From NCBI GenBank assembly GCA_963556145.1, contig OY744466.1:186001-250000 (forward strand): a DNA stretch of 64,000 nucleotides. Direction: 5' to 3'. The notes beneath the pieces were generated by a model. That model did not search any database. It saw only the letters and a list, made by a program, of their open reading frames with translations, and had not been told where the DNA came from. The DNA comes from Hygrocybe punicea. Taxonomy: Eukaryota > Basidiomycota > Agaricomycetes > Agaricales > Hygrophoraceae. The position numbers and the translations under genes are program-made. Shown here one piece after another: positions 34,824 through 45,933 of this stretch; positions within the stretch are counted from its first letter, which is position 1; each line of letters starts with the position of its first letter.

Positions 34824-36490
34824 TGTTACATTTCCAACTCCGCTTCCGACCCCGATGCCCATTCCGATACCCACCATGACGATTCTACACTGCCACCTTC
34901 CTTTTTTATTTCATTTTGTCCTTTGTCTTTGTTTCGATGTCATTGTTTCTTCATTCGGACATCCTTGTACTTTCTTGTTCTTGTTCTCTTTTTGTCCCAC
35001 CTTCTAGAACAATCCAGACCGACCATGGACATATCCACGTGACCTCGTTGTACCCGAATAGTCTCCTTGCCGACGGACGTCACCGACATTGTCTTTTCCC
35101 TTCGATATCTTGTTTACGCTATCCCACGACAAACCGATCACAATGGCTGTACTCCCGACACAGCTCATTACTGTAATTGTTATTGGCAGCATTGCCATCA
35201 CCTTCCTGATCGGTTTCTACCTTGTTATGATCTATCTTTGGCATCGGCACCGAAACCCTTCCACCATTGATACTTCTGACTTCCACCTCAACAATATATC
35301 GACACGTAATTGACAATTGCCATTCCCGGATATTTGGTTTCCATATTCGTACCCTGTGCCCACCATTATCCTCCCTGACGATCCGACGACATTCCTCACC
35401 TGCATGCGAACTCTGAACAATCCCCGATCACAAGACATTTCACTGTTCTCTCTAATCCGACCATTGCCGAAGCACATTCTTTTGGACTTCGACCACAGAC
35501 CATACGACTTCCCAAACAGTGAACCAACCCCTATCGCATATTGTTCGCACGACACCGCTTCAATGCAGTACCCGACGACTTGTTCCCACAGCTTGTCACC
35601 TGTGCCCATGACTCGAAACCTGGACCCACATTCATTTAACCTTTTCCATCTATAACCTTGATATCTCCCACACTCGTTTACAATGATACCCTTTCTTGGA
35701 CGAATACCGACATCAAGTGGACCTTCTTGTTCCACAAACAGGACAAGACATCGCTCCTCGATATGTCATCAACACAGACATCGTCATCTGGTACAGCTTG
35801 TGCTGTTCACATGTCTGACCTCGACTATCCCACCATCCTAGTTGGTTTTCCCTCCATACATTCCTTTGTTTTCCTTTATATCGACCTTTCGCTATGTCCC
35901 CGCTACCTCAAGACACTCTCATCACCAATCCTACACTGGACGATACCCATCTTCGACCCGACCGTGCAATGCACTTGCCAGACTGCGCACTTGCCTGTTA
36001 CAGCAAGTGTAGACCCCGAATAGGCAATTCTGCACATCACATGATCCGATGACAAATCATCCGAGTCATCCGGACCCCCTCTATTCCTCAATGACACCTG
36101 GGCCTCCAGTTGGATCGCGAGAACATCGACATGAGGACGCCTCATGTCCGCCTCATGGTGAAAACATGGTGTAGTTGGACATGTTGTAGCTTCATGGTTG
36201 GATTCCCATTTACCTCCCCTCAAGTCCATTCACTATATCTACTGTCCTTGTTGTTGGTTCGGACTTTTTCTTCTTTTCCTTTCCTTACGTTTAGTCTGGT
36301 TCTTGGGGCAGACTCATCTTGTTTTGGGTAACCCCCACGGCTCGCAATGACATTAGACCTTGACCCCCCCCTTCTTAGCAGTGTTGTCTTAGCTGTAAGC
36401 AACAATGAAAGCTGCTGTTCTCCCCTCTGGAAGCCGATCCCCTGTTAAGTTGATTGTTGCTGGAGCCCGCTGCAGAAGCGATCCGTAACA
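34824..36490 (+). mobile_element. Solo LTR, retrotransposon family A, copy 3
   Basis: A 1667 bp block with TGTTACA start and CGTAACA end, flanked by agggc on both sides (34819-34823 and 36491-36495). It is inserted in the outer right arm of the fold-back element. Removing it and one agggc restores the match to the left arm. It is therefore younger than the fold-back insertion. Confidence 0.88.
35143..35313 (+). CDS. Small single-pass membrane ORF inside LTR family A (copy 3)
   Basis: The third intact copy of the 56-codon frame. The hydrophobic segment is identical in translation to copy 2. The tail differs by two residues (STIDTSD and HLNN). Same caveats as for the other copies. Confidence 0.35.
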   Translation: MAVLPTQLITVIVIGSIAITFLIGFYLVMIYLWHRHRNPSTIDTSDFHLNNISTRN

Positions 36491-36590
36491 AGGGCTGCCC
36501 AGTACTTTTACCAACATGTAGATGGTTCAGTACTAGAGGTGAGTTGTAACTAGTTGTTCAGGTTTGGGGGTAGCCTGAAGTGTCTGGAGT

Positions 36591-38560
36591 CAGTGTTTGG
36601 ATGACTGACAGTGCTGCATGATAATGATTAAACAGAAAATTCCCTAAGAAGTTGGTCATATTTCAGCTGCATGATTATTGAAGTATGGTACCCACCAAGT
36701 TCAGTGTACTTATCTTCATCCCAAAAGGCAAAGTGTTCCTTGATGGCTTGATGGCGATGAAACTTGCTTGCATGTCGTATGCCATGTGCAACAACATTGG
36801 AAGCCGAAAAGATTCTCTCACATCCTTCACCTTCCGATCGGCCCATACCCTTGATATAAAGAGGATGCCAATTTAATTGACACCCACGGTTATGAGCATG
36901 CCTATGAAAAGCATTAACTGACATGTGAAATTGCAGGCTCCACACAAGTGGACCAAGACTACTATCCTGGAGTGTTTTGTCAAATGCACAGCCAATATCA
37001 TATCGACATCCAATCTTGGGGCCATAAACTGAAAGCAGCTGGTCAACCATGGCAAGTGGATACTTGCGACTGCCACATAACATAACAGTTGAATATTGAA
37101 ACTAATCAGGAAAGGGATCTTACAGTTCCCTGCTTTGAATCATATCACAGATCTGCAGAACAAGGCCATGGCAACAGGCAACAATGAATATACCTGTTTC
37201 GTCAAATATTCCAAACTTCTTTTTCCACTCCTCTGGTCCTGCAACACGCCAACATTTGATGCAGTGTGCAACAGGGTCTGAAGGAGGCAAATCTTCCCAA
37301 TTGTCATTTGAATCTTCAGCTGCCGCTTTCACTTTGCCTGTACCTTGCTGAAAGAGATATCAGGATATATATATATTAGCATGTAAAATATCAAATATTA
37401 CTGATCGGGCCTCATCACGAAACTGGTCAATCTCTTTTGGTCCCATCCAGTAATCCGAGTGAGCTATTCAGCCATCTGGGTGGTCCTCTTGCAGACGAAT
37501 GAAGGCATGTGTTCAACAAAGTGAACTATTTGCATCCATTTTGCACAAGAATGAAAATATGAGCACTGGCTCATCTGCAAGTTGGTAGAAACAGGCTGGA
37601 CAGCACTTTAGCAGACGCCAGTTTGGTGTGTCTCATCCCAGTGCCGATTTGAGCTGCCTTTCAACCATGTAACCAATCTCCAAATATATATCATAAGCGA
37701 TGGAAATTTGATCACTCAGGTACCTGCGGTACAGCACCTGCAGTTACTGTCCCATCAATTAATATATACATTGGACTGAAAGAACAACATACATTATGTA
37801 AATGACATAATGCTCAAGCCTGACCCTGGATACTGAGGTGAGGGCTGACATGGTGAGTTTGACAGAATGCTGTCAGTGTCTGCAGTGATATAGCAACAGT
37901 CGGAAGAAGTGGGGAACAGCCAATATAGCCATGGCAAACTAATACTGTATTGAGGTGCAGGTCCATTGACAGGATAGGGAAGTGATGGTGGCCACAAGCT
38001 ACAAATTAAGTCAGAGGATAGCTGTTGTCAATTGGCTTGACATACAGAATGTATCAACGACCATGACATCAAGCAATTGAATGTTGTCATGTTCAACATG
38101 AATAGGGAGGATAGGAAGTTGTTCACCATTGTCGTGTAGCTGATGTCAACCAAGAATTTGAGCTGTGGAATCCAGTTAGCGGTTGTAATGTTTATGCGAT
38201 TGCTCCAGTCTCGATCATTGACACAACGGCTAGAATGCATTTTTAGTAGGTGCCTGAATAGTCAGACAGATATGCGTACATTCCTGCAAGATCCAACAAG
38301 CCTTCTACAAGTTCTTCATACAGATATTTGCCACTGACATGGCTCATATCAAGATCTTCATCTCCAGGTGGTGGTTGGCTGCAAATATCTGCAGCCCAGT
38401 CATCAGTTGCTGTTCCAGCATCCATATCCATGTGATAAATGGCCTCTCGGTCTTCATAGGACATCCCTTGGTCAAAACAGTGAGCTGTATCAAATTGCTT
38501 GAAGTATTGCTGTATACAGTCATTCATGGCTCCTTGAGACAGCATGGGTCCTTGAGACAA
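36591..38560 (-). pseudogene. KDZ transposase gene, N-terminal and catalytic part
   Basis: Minus strand. Block 37700-37440 reads EIGYMVERQLKSALG, DTPNWRLLKCCPACFYQL and HSDYWMGPKEIDQFRDEA, with stops. After an intron-like gap, 37332-37120 reads CIKCWRVAGPEEWKKKFGIF and DETGIFIVACCHG. Block 37083-36628 holds the KDZ core: KYPLAMVDQLL, GPKIGCRYDIGCAF, FHRHAHNRGCQLNWHP, GEGCERIFSASN and RHASKFHRHQAI. A one-base shift near 36640 leads to GNFLFNHYHAALSVIQTLTP, which runs into the fold-back insertion point and continues at 28736. The Asp- and Gln-rich segment 38560-38243 may be the N-terminal part. The gene belongs to the Kyakuja-Dileera-Zisupton superfamily and is inactivated by stops, frameshifts and insertions. 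Confidence 0.82.
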
Positions 38561-39624
38561 AGGCCCCAGAAGACATCAATTTCATTGAATACTCCCTCGG
38601 AGTTGACCATAGTACATAGACAATCTTCATACCCACCTGTTTATAAAATAATTGCAGTGCCTGACACTTGTTAGGCTTGGCACCATGCAGATTAGCGATG
38701 AAAATTCAATAAAATGTGCCATAACTCCCCAAATGATGACACCAATTTGTAGTAGTTTTTGTCTCACACTTCATGCACACACATTTGTACAACAAAAACA
38801 AACCATCTGCACCCAAGAAATGTGTATTCTCTGCTCAATGGCTGGCACAGTGAGCAGCATGTCATGCCACACTTCCCAATTAGGACTGACGCAAGCACAA
38901 ATTGCTTAGGAAGTCACGCTGATGTGACACTGTCGCAAGGACCCAATTAGGGCCAATAAGCACTTTTTCTAAAGATCCTTTTCATCGTCTATGTTCCTCA
39001 CCTCTGATAAGAATTCTGAAGCTTTCACTAGTAATATGACATATTTGACTAGTGGGGTGTGGGCCATTGCTTTGCATGGCAGGTTACTCGTCCCTTTTTA
39101 GTAATGAGAGTATACAAATAATACAGTATTATTACCCTGCTATGATAATAAATATTTGCGAAGTTATTGATATTTCCTTTATTAGTACATACTGATGCTA
39201 GTCAGATACCATTCTGATACCATACTACAATGATATTAATTGATTATATCCTGTTCCTTCCAATGTGTCATGACCTAATATCAGATCCCAAATTGACATC
39301 TTTCATATCAAGTTTGCAGTGTTCAAGTTGGCAGATATATAACTAACTACTTTACTACTTTATTATTAGTCATAGTTACTCTGAAAATTTTACAGAATAT
39401 GTAGTAAGTGTATCCAGAAATGCTAAGTATTTGAATTATTTGTCAGGTCAAGAGCAACCTCCTGTGAGTACTGTAGAAATAATCCCATGCACAATGATAC
39501 CAATTGCACTGCTATTGGAATCACTTTGATAAGATTGCTGGCTTTGATGAGTACCAGAATCAACAATATGACTGGTTCAGCTTGTGTACACTGGCAATGC
39601 TTCAGATTAAATGAAACTGGGAAA
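38561..39624. other. No gene recognised
   Basis: AT-rich sequence upstream of the KDZ gene and left of the gypsy element. Probably the 5' side of the KDZ element or its insertion site. No terminal repeat was identified. The last four bases of the flank (tcgg, 39625-39628) are the gypsy target duplication. Confidence 0.4.
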
Positions 39625-39628
39625 TCGG

Positions 39629-39687
39629 TGTAGAGGGTCCTCGACCCTCTGAGGCCGTAATATCGATATCTAGCGAATCCGCTCGAA
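39629..39687 (+). repeat. 5' LTR remnant of the gypsy element
   Basis: 59 bp matching the first 59 bp of the 3' LTR (from 47502) with two differences. The rest of the 5' LTR, the primer-binding site and the start of gag are missing. Confidence 0.88.
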
Positions 39688-40389
39688 TGTTACGGATCGC
39701 TTCTGCAGCGGGCTCCGGCAACAATCAACTTAACAGGGGATCGGTTTCCAGAGGAGAGAAGAGCAGCTTTCATTGTTGCTTACTACTAAGACAACACTGC
39801 TAAGAGGGGGGATTCATGGTACAATGTCATTGCGAACCGTGGGGGTTACCCAAGATAAGGGGGTCTGCCCCAAGAACCAGACTAAATGTAAAGAAAGGAA
39901 AAGAAGAAAAAGTCCGAACCAACAACAAGAACAGTATATATAATGACTGGTCTTGAGGGGAGGTAAATAGAAACGCAACCATGAAGCCACAACATGTCCA
40001 ACTACACCATGTGTTCACCATGAGGCGCACATGAGGCGTCCTCATGTACGCCTCATGGTGAACACATGGTAGAGTTGGACATGTTGTGGCTTCATGGTTG
40101 TATTTCTATTTACCTCCCCTCAAGTCCATTCACTATATCTACTGTCCTTGTTGTTGGTTCGGACTTTTTCTTCTTTTCCTTTCTTTACGTTTAGTCTGGT
40201 TCTTGGGGCAGACTCATCTTGTTTTGGGTAACCCCCACGGCTCGCAATGACACTAGACCTTGACCCCCCCCTGTTAGCAGTGTTGTCTTAGCTGTAAGCA
40301 ACAATGAAAGCTGCTGTTCTCCCCTCTGGAAGCCGATCCCCTGTTAAGTTGATTGTTGCCAGAGCCCACTGCAGAAGCGATCCATAACA
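39688..40389. repeat. Palindrome of two family A LTR 3' ends
   Basis: The left arm (39688-40027) is the reverse complement of the last 340 bp of LTR family A. The right arm (40049-40389) is the same end in forward orientation. A short spacer of about 21 bp joins them. Outer tips are TGTTACGG and CATAACA. No target duplication is visible around it, and it replaces part of the gypsy element, so a rearrangement or double LTR event is likelier than a simple insertion. Confidence 0.82.
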
Positions 40390-42074
40390 TCCAGGACTTC
40401 CACAATTGCGCCCACTTCCTGCTGGCCGGAACCGCGGCCAAACCATCCACCGTCTCTCGTCTATCGTCAACATCGCCTGCCGCCATCCGGTACTCGACTC
40501 CAATAGAACCCGCCACCCGCTACCAGCCACCCGCTCGCTATGACCCGGTCATTCCTAAAGCGGAACCGGTCGAACCTAACGTATCCGACCTATTTTGTCT
40601 TGTTTCGCAACAACTCGCTGTCCTCACGCAAGCCCTCACCGAACGCAACAACCCCCCAAAGCCGTGTGCAAATAGGGCTGAGCCGACCACCGCGGGACAG
40701 GGTTTGACCAACTTCAACTGCCTCTTTTGCGACGACCCATTCCATCGTATACGCGATTGTCCCATCTGCGAGCAGTACACTCGAGACGGAATATGCCACA
40801 AGAACAAGCACGGCCGCATCGTGTTGCCTAATGGAATGTATCTTCCAAAGGCTATCGTCGGCAAAAATATGAGGGAACGCTTCGATGCGTGGCACGCACA
40901 GAACCCCGGCAACCGCGCTCCTCCTGCCCGCAACCCCACAGAACCGTTCCAACGCGACCCGCCGCCTCATGTCAAAGCTAACTTCGTCTCCGCCGTCGAA
41001 GTACCCACCTACGAACCAGAGGTCACCACCGAGTACGCCGACATCTTTCAGTCCACGACGTCCGACATCGACGACGACAATGAACAAATCAAGGTTCTGG
41101 AAGCCGAAGTGCAGCGGCTTCGTAAACGGGTTAGATTTGACGGCGTAGAGATCCCCTCTAAAGCGAAAGGCAAGTCTAGAGAGACATATCCCAATCCGCC
41201 CGCCACTTCCACGTCTGTCCCCGCTGCGAAACCTGCCGAGAAAACGTCTACCAGACCTGTCAACGAGCACCCAATCACCATCGTTCCACCTTCGAACACG
41301 CGGCCGACCGAGCCAACTGCCTTCGTGCCACGCACTCCCCAGAACCTTCCCGCATCGCACCCCCAGTACCGCTACCAAGCCCCCATCGAAGATCCCGGTA
41401 TCGCCAAATCCGTCATCGACCGCGCGCTCGATTCTCAAGTCTGCATTTCGCAACGAGAACTTTTAGCCATGTCGTCCGACGCCTGCCGTCACATGAAGGA
41501 CCCCACTACGTCGAAAAAAGTCACCGCCGAGAGTAACAACGTCGAGGTCTTCCATTTTCACGCACCCGAAATCCCCACTCGCGCCTGTCAACACTGTCAG
41601 GAAAACGTCCCACTCGTCGTTGGCCGCGACTCAGTCCCTCTCCGTGCGGTCTACCCGCTCATCAACGGCAAATTCGTATTCGAGTGCGTCCTCGACAACG
41701 GTTCCATGATCATCGGCATGCGACGCGATATTTGGGAGAAACTCGGTTACGGCCTCCAAAACATGAAGATGCGAATGCAGTCGGCAAACAAGAGCGACAA
41801 CGATACCCTCGGCCGGATCGCGAATCTTAAATTCACCTTCGGCGACGTTGATCTTTTCCTCCAAGTCCAAGTCGTCGACGACGCCCCCTACGAAATCCTC
41901 ATCGGCCGCCCGTTCTTCACGCTTTCCGAGGCCCTTACGAAGGATTATAAAAACGGAGAGCAACAAGTCACGATCACGGATCCAAACACCAGCGCCGTCG
42001 TCACCTTGCCCACCATCGAGCACAACCAAAAGAACCGACGAGAGCGGTCCGACACCGGAAAGCCGGATTTTTAG
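40390..42074 (+). CDS. Gag-protease ORF of Ty3/gypsy element (5' truncated)
   Basis: The reading frame is open from the palindrome to the TAG at 42074. The first about 12 codons of the open frame (from 40353) derive from LTR A, so the native start is lost. A CCHC zinc knuckle, C-x2-C-x4-H-x4-C, lies at about 40719-40760 (CLFCDDPFHRIRDC), followed by a long disordered Pro/Thr/Lys-rich linker. The retropepsin-like domain has its active-site triplet at 41694-41702, here DNG where the family has DSG or DTG, and the later ILIGRPF strand. The change should impair protease activity. Pol follows in the -1 frame at a run of five T. Confidence 0.85.
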
Positions 42075-45000
42075 AAGTCGAGGACCCGGAGAAACCTCTC
42101 GGGAAGGACGCACCGGGAGATGAGAAGCCGCCACTCGAAAGCGACCACACCTATACCACAAACTATGCTTCCCTTTTGCCGTTTCCCCTAGAAGAGGACT
42201 TATGTTTTTCTATCGATTTAGATTTCTCTTCGTCTCAGCCTCAGACTGCCGCCCAGTACATTTCATTGTTGACCGATGTACAAAATCAGCTACATACTAC
42301 CGATACCCTTCCTTCGTCTTGTTCCGTCTCCGCTCCTGCGTCACATATTTCTTCTTCGAATATTTGTAACAAAGCCTCTACTGAACACGCTACTTATATC
42401 TCGTATACCACCCCCCCTACCAGGGACCTAAAAGGAGTCGTTACCAAGAAAAAGTATAAGAAGGTAGCCGATCGTATCCGCCCAATTTCTACCACTCTCC
42501 CCGACGAATACCGTATCATACGCGAGATCACCGGCGACCCGCTAGCCGATTTACCCACGCTCCCGACTCACCCGCCCGACTTTACACCCGGCACCCGCTA
42601 TACCCAGGAACGACACGATGCGATGCCGATGAACCCGGATGGATTCCTTTGGCCTGAGGAAGAAAAACTCGGCCACCATATCATCAAAACGCAAGAAGCT
42701 GCCTTCGCCTGGAACGAATCCGAGAAAGGCCAGTTCAATACGGACTACTTCCCGCCGATCCACATTCCCACCGTACCACACGACCCGTGGGTCCATCGCA
42801 ATATCCCAATCCCACCCGGCATCCTTAACGAAGTCATTGGCATCATCAAAGACAAAATTAACGCCGGTACCTATGAACCCTCGAATTCGTCATACCGCTC
42901 CCGCTGGTTCTGCGTTTTGAAAAAGGACGGGAAGTCTCTTCGAATCGTCCACGATCTACAGCCGCTTAACGCCGTCACTATCCGCGATCCCGCCGTACCG
43001 CCCATGACCGAGCACTTGGCCGAGGCCTTTGGCGGCCACTCTTGCTACGCTTCCTTCGACCTCTTCGTCTCTTTCGACCAATGCCTCGTCCACCCCTCGT
43101 CTCGGGACTATATGACCTTTCAGTCTCCACTCGGAACGCTTCGACTTACGCGGATTGCTATGGGATACACAAATTCCCCGCAGATCCTACACGGTGACTC
43201 CACGTACATCCTCCGTGACGAAATCCCTCATCTTGCCGTTCCGTATATGGACGATATTCCCGTCAAAGGGCCTCCAACCCGCTACGAGCAACCCGACGGT
43301 ACCTACGAGACTATACCCGAGAACCCGGCAATTCGACGTTTCATTTGGGAGCACTTCCAAGGTGTCAACCATGTCATTCAGCGTTTCCGCTATGTTGGCG
43401 GTACCTTCAACGGCAAAAAACTCGAGTTGTGTCGACCCTCAGTCATCGTTGTTGGCCACCGATGCACATACGAAGGAAGAGTAGCCGACGACTCCAAAGT
43501 ACAGAAGATTCGCGATTGGCCACTGCCGACCAACCTCACTGAAGTTCGCGCCTTTCTCGGTATCTGCGGCGTCTTGCGTATTTTTATCAAGGACTTCTCG
43601 CTCCACTCCCGACCCCTCGTCCGTCTTACCCGCAAAGGTATACCCTTCGAATTTGGTGAAGAAGAAGAGACCGCCGTCGACTACCTCAAAAACGCCGTCA
43701 TTACGTCGCCAGCGCTGTGCGCTATCGACTACACGCGTGAATGGGAAGTGATTCTCGCCGTCGATTCATCCGTTCTTGGAGTCGGCTTCGTTCTTATGCA
43801 AATCCGCGCCGACGGAAAGCGCTATCCGAATCGTTTTGGTTCAATATCGTGGAACGAACGCGAAGCCCGATACTCTCAGTCCAAGCTCGAGCTTTACGGT
43901 CTCTTCAGGGCCCTCCGCGCCTATCGGATTTTCATTATCGGCGTCCGCAACCTCACCGTTGAAGTCGACGCGAAGTACATAAAAGGGATGCTCAACAACC
44001 CCGACATTCAGCCCAATGCTACGATCAACTGATGGATAGCCGGCGTGCTCTTATTTGACTTTAGACTCATTCACGTACCCGCTTCCGCACACGGTGCACC
44101 CAACGGACTCTCCCGACGTCCCCGCGCTGCAGAAGACCCCGAGGAGATCAACGACTCCGACGATTGGCTCGACCACTCCTACGGTTTCTTTATGGAAGTC
44201 ATCAACTACCGACCCGCCCCCACACTGTCTAAGCCGATTGCCGTATGCGGCCGCTGCCATGCCACAGCCGACCGACTCCAAGAATTACCGGCCGTCCTCG
44301 TCTACACAAATCAGGAAGCCGTTTCTGACATACCGCGATCCGATAAAGCCCGCGCGGCCGACGTTCGTCTTGCCCTCGTCGAGATCTGGTTACGAGATCT
44401 AACCCGACCCGCGAACTTCACGGACGAAGAATACCGTCTGTTCTTACGATACGCCCTTGAATTCTTCGTCACCGATAACAAGCTTTGGCGCAAAGACCGT
44501 CACGGAAAACACAAACTCGTCATACCGCCCGACCGCCGGCTTCAGTTACTCAAAGACGCTCATGACTCTCTCGGCCACAAAGGTATATTCTCCGTCCGCG
44601 CTCGGCTACTCGATCGTTTCTGGTGGCCGCACCTCGACCACGACGTTAAGTGGTACGTCCAGTCTTGCCATCAGTGCCAAGTACGGCAAATGCGTTATCA
44701 TCACATTCCGCCCACCGTCACTATACCGGCCTCGCTATTTCGTAAAGCGTATGTCGACACAATGTTTATGCCACGATCCGGCGGCTATCGATACATCGTC
44801 CAAGCCCGTTGCTCCCTGTCCACTTACCCTGAGTTCTGCATGTTACGCCGTGAGACCGGCTCGACCATCGGCACATTCCTATTCGAAGACATCTTATGCC
44901 GTTGGGGCGCTCTCGAAGAAATCGTTACCGACAACGGCAAGCCGTTCGTAGAAGCGCTCGACTATCTCACCTCCCGCTACGGTATCCGGCACATCCGCAT

Positions 45001-45724
45001 TTCACCCTATAACTCACAAGCGAACGGACCCGTTGAGCGTCGCCACCTAGATGTCCGGGAGGCCATTATGAAAAGTTGTGACGGAGATGAAAAGAAATGG
45101 CACACCGTAACCCACTCCGTATTTTGGGCCGAAGGGGTCACGACACACAAAAGCCTTGGATACCCGTCCTACTACATCGCACACGGAGTAGAACCGCTTT
45201 TTCCATTCGATTTTGCCGAAGCTATGTACATGGTTCCGACGCAAGATACGATGTCTACGACCGACCTCATAGTCATCCGCGCCCGACAACTTCGTAAACG
45301 AGAAGCCGACCTCGATCGGGTCAAAGAAAAGCTTACCAAATCTCGGCTCGCGTCCGCCCGGCAATTCAAGCAGAAATACGCCAACACGATCAAAGTTTTC
45401 GACTTCGAACCCGGTAACCTCGTTCTCGTCCGAAATTCACGTATCGAAATGTCTCTCGATCGTAAAGCAAAACCGCGGTACTTTGGACCCATGGTTGTCG
45501 TCAGGAAAACAGAAGGCGGATCCTACATACTCGCCGAACTCGACGGTGCGGTTTCTAAATCTCGATTTGCCGCTTTCCGAGTCGTACCCTACCACGCCTG
45601 CTCAAAAATATCGATACCGTTGGACGACTTCTTACAATACCCCGATGCCGACGATACCGATTCAAACGATCTTGATGATCCGACGTACCCGCCCTCTATA
45701 GACTCCTCACCCGACGACGATTAA
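42074..45724 (+). pseudogene. Pol of Ty3/gypsy element: RT, RNase H, integrase (one internal stop)
   Basis: The pol frame is open from the end of gag, in the -1 phase. A run of five T at 42068-42072 just before the gag TAG could allow slippage. RT shows SRWFCVLKKDG, LRIVHDLQPLN, the FDLF catalytic region and YMDD at 43244-43255. RNase H follows (ILAVDSSVLGVGFVLMQ, then YSQSKLELYGLF). A TGA at 44030-44032 interrupts NATIN/WIAGVLLFDF, where relatives have Arg, and the same frame then runs on to 45724. Integrase has an HHCC zinc domain, Asp at about 44756, TDNGKPF at about 44927 and PVERRH at about 45029, then a GPY/F-like RYFGPMVVV. There is no chromodomain. One CGA to TGA change would explain the stop. 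Confidence 0.88.
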
Positions 45725-45933
45725 GCATTTCATTTATATTCTGTCCACGTTATACCCCCATTTTATTTAGTTCCTCTTAGTTTTCTAACGATATGACGAA
45801 TGATGCGAATAGTCCTATGTCTTCGGGAGCCGATCGGCTTTCCTTAGCTGGGTGAACAAGCTGACACGTCTTTTATGTACACGATATATTTTTTTTATAT
45901 ATACAATGGGCTTGTTATTTTTATATATATATT

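Larger units (their letters stand above)
28745..36582. mobile_element. Giant fold-back (palindromic) transposable element
   Basis: Both tips read CACTTCAGGCTACCCCC (right tip as reverse complement) and are flanked by the same 8 bp, tctggagt (28737-28744 and 36583-36590). The left arm (28745-31937, 3.2 kb) and right arm (32028-36582, about 2.9 kb without the LTR inside it) are inverted copies around a 90 bp spacer. Arms contain, from tip inwards, GGGACRTCCC repeats, a unique block, a purine-rich block, a GAC/GAG low-complexity tract and a small intron-containing ORF. The 8 bp duplication suggests a hAT- or KDZ-type integration mechanism. No transposase is visible, so it is probably mobilised in trans. 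Confidence 0.88.
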
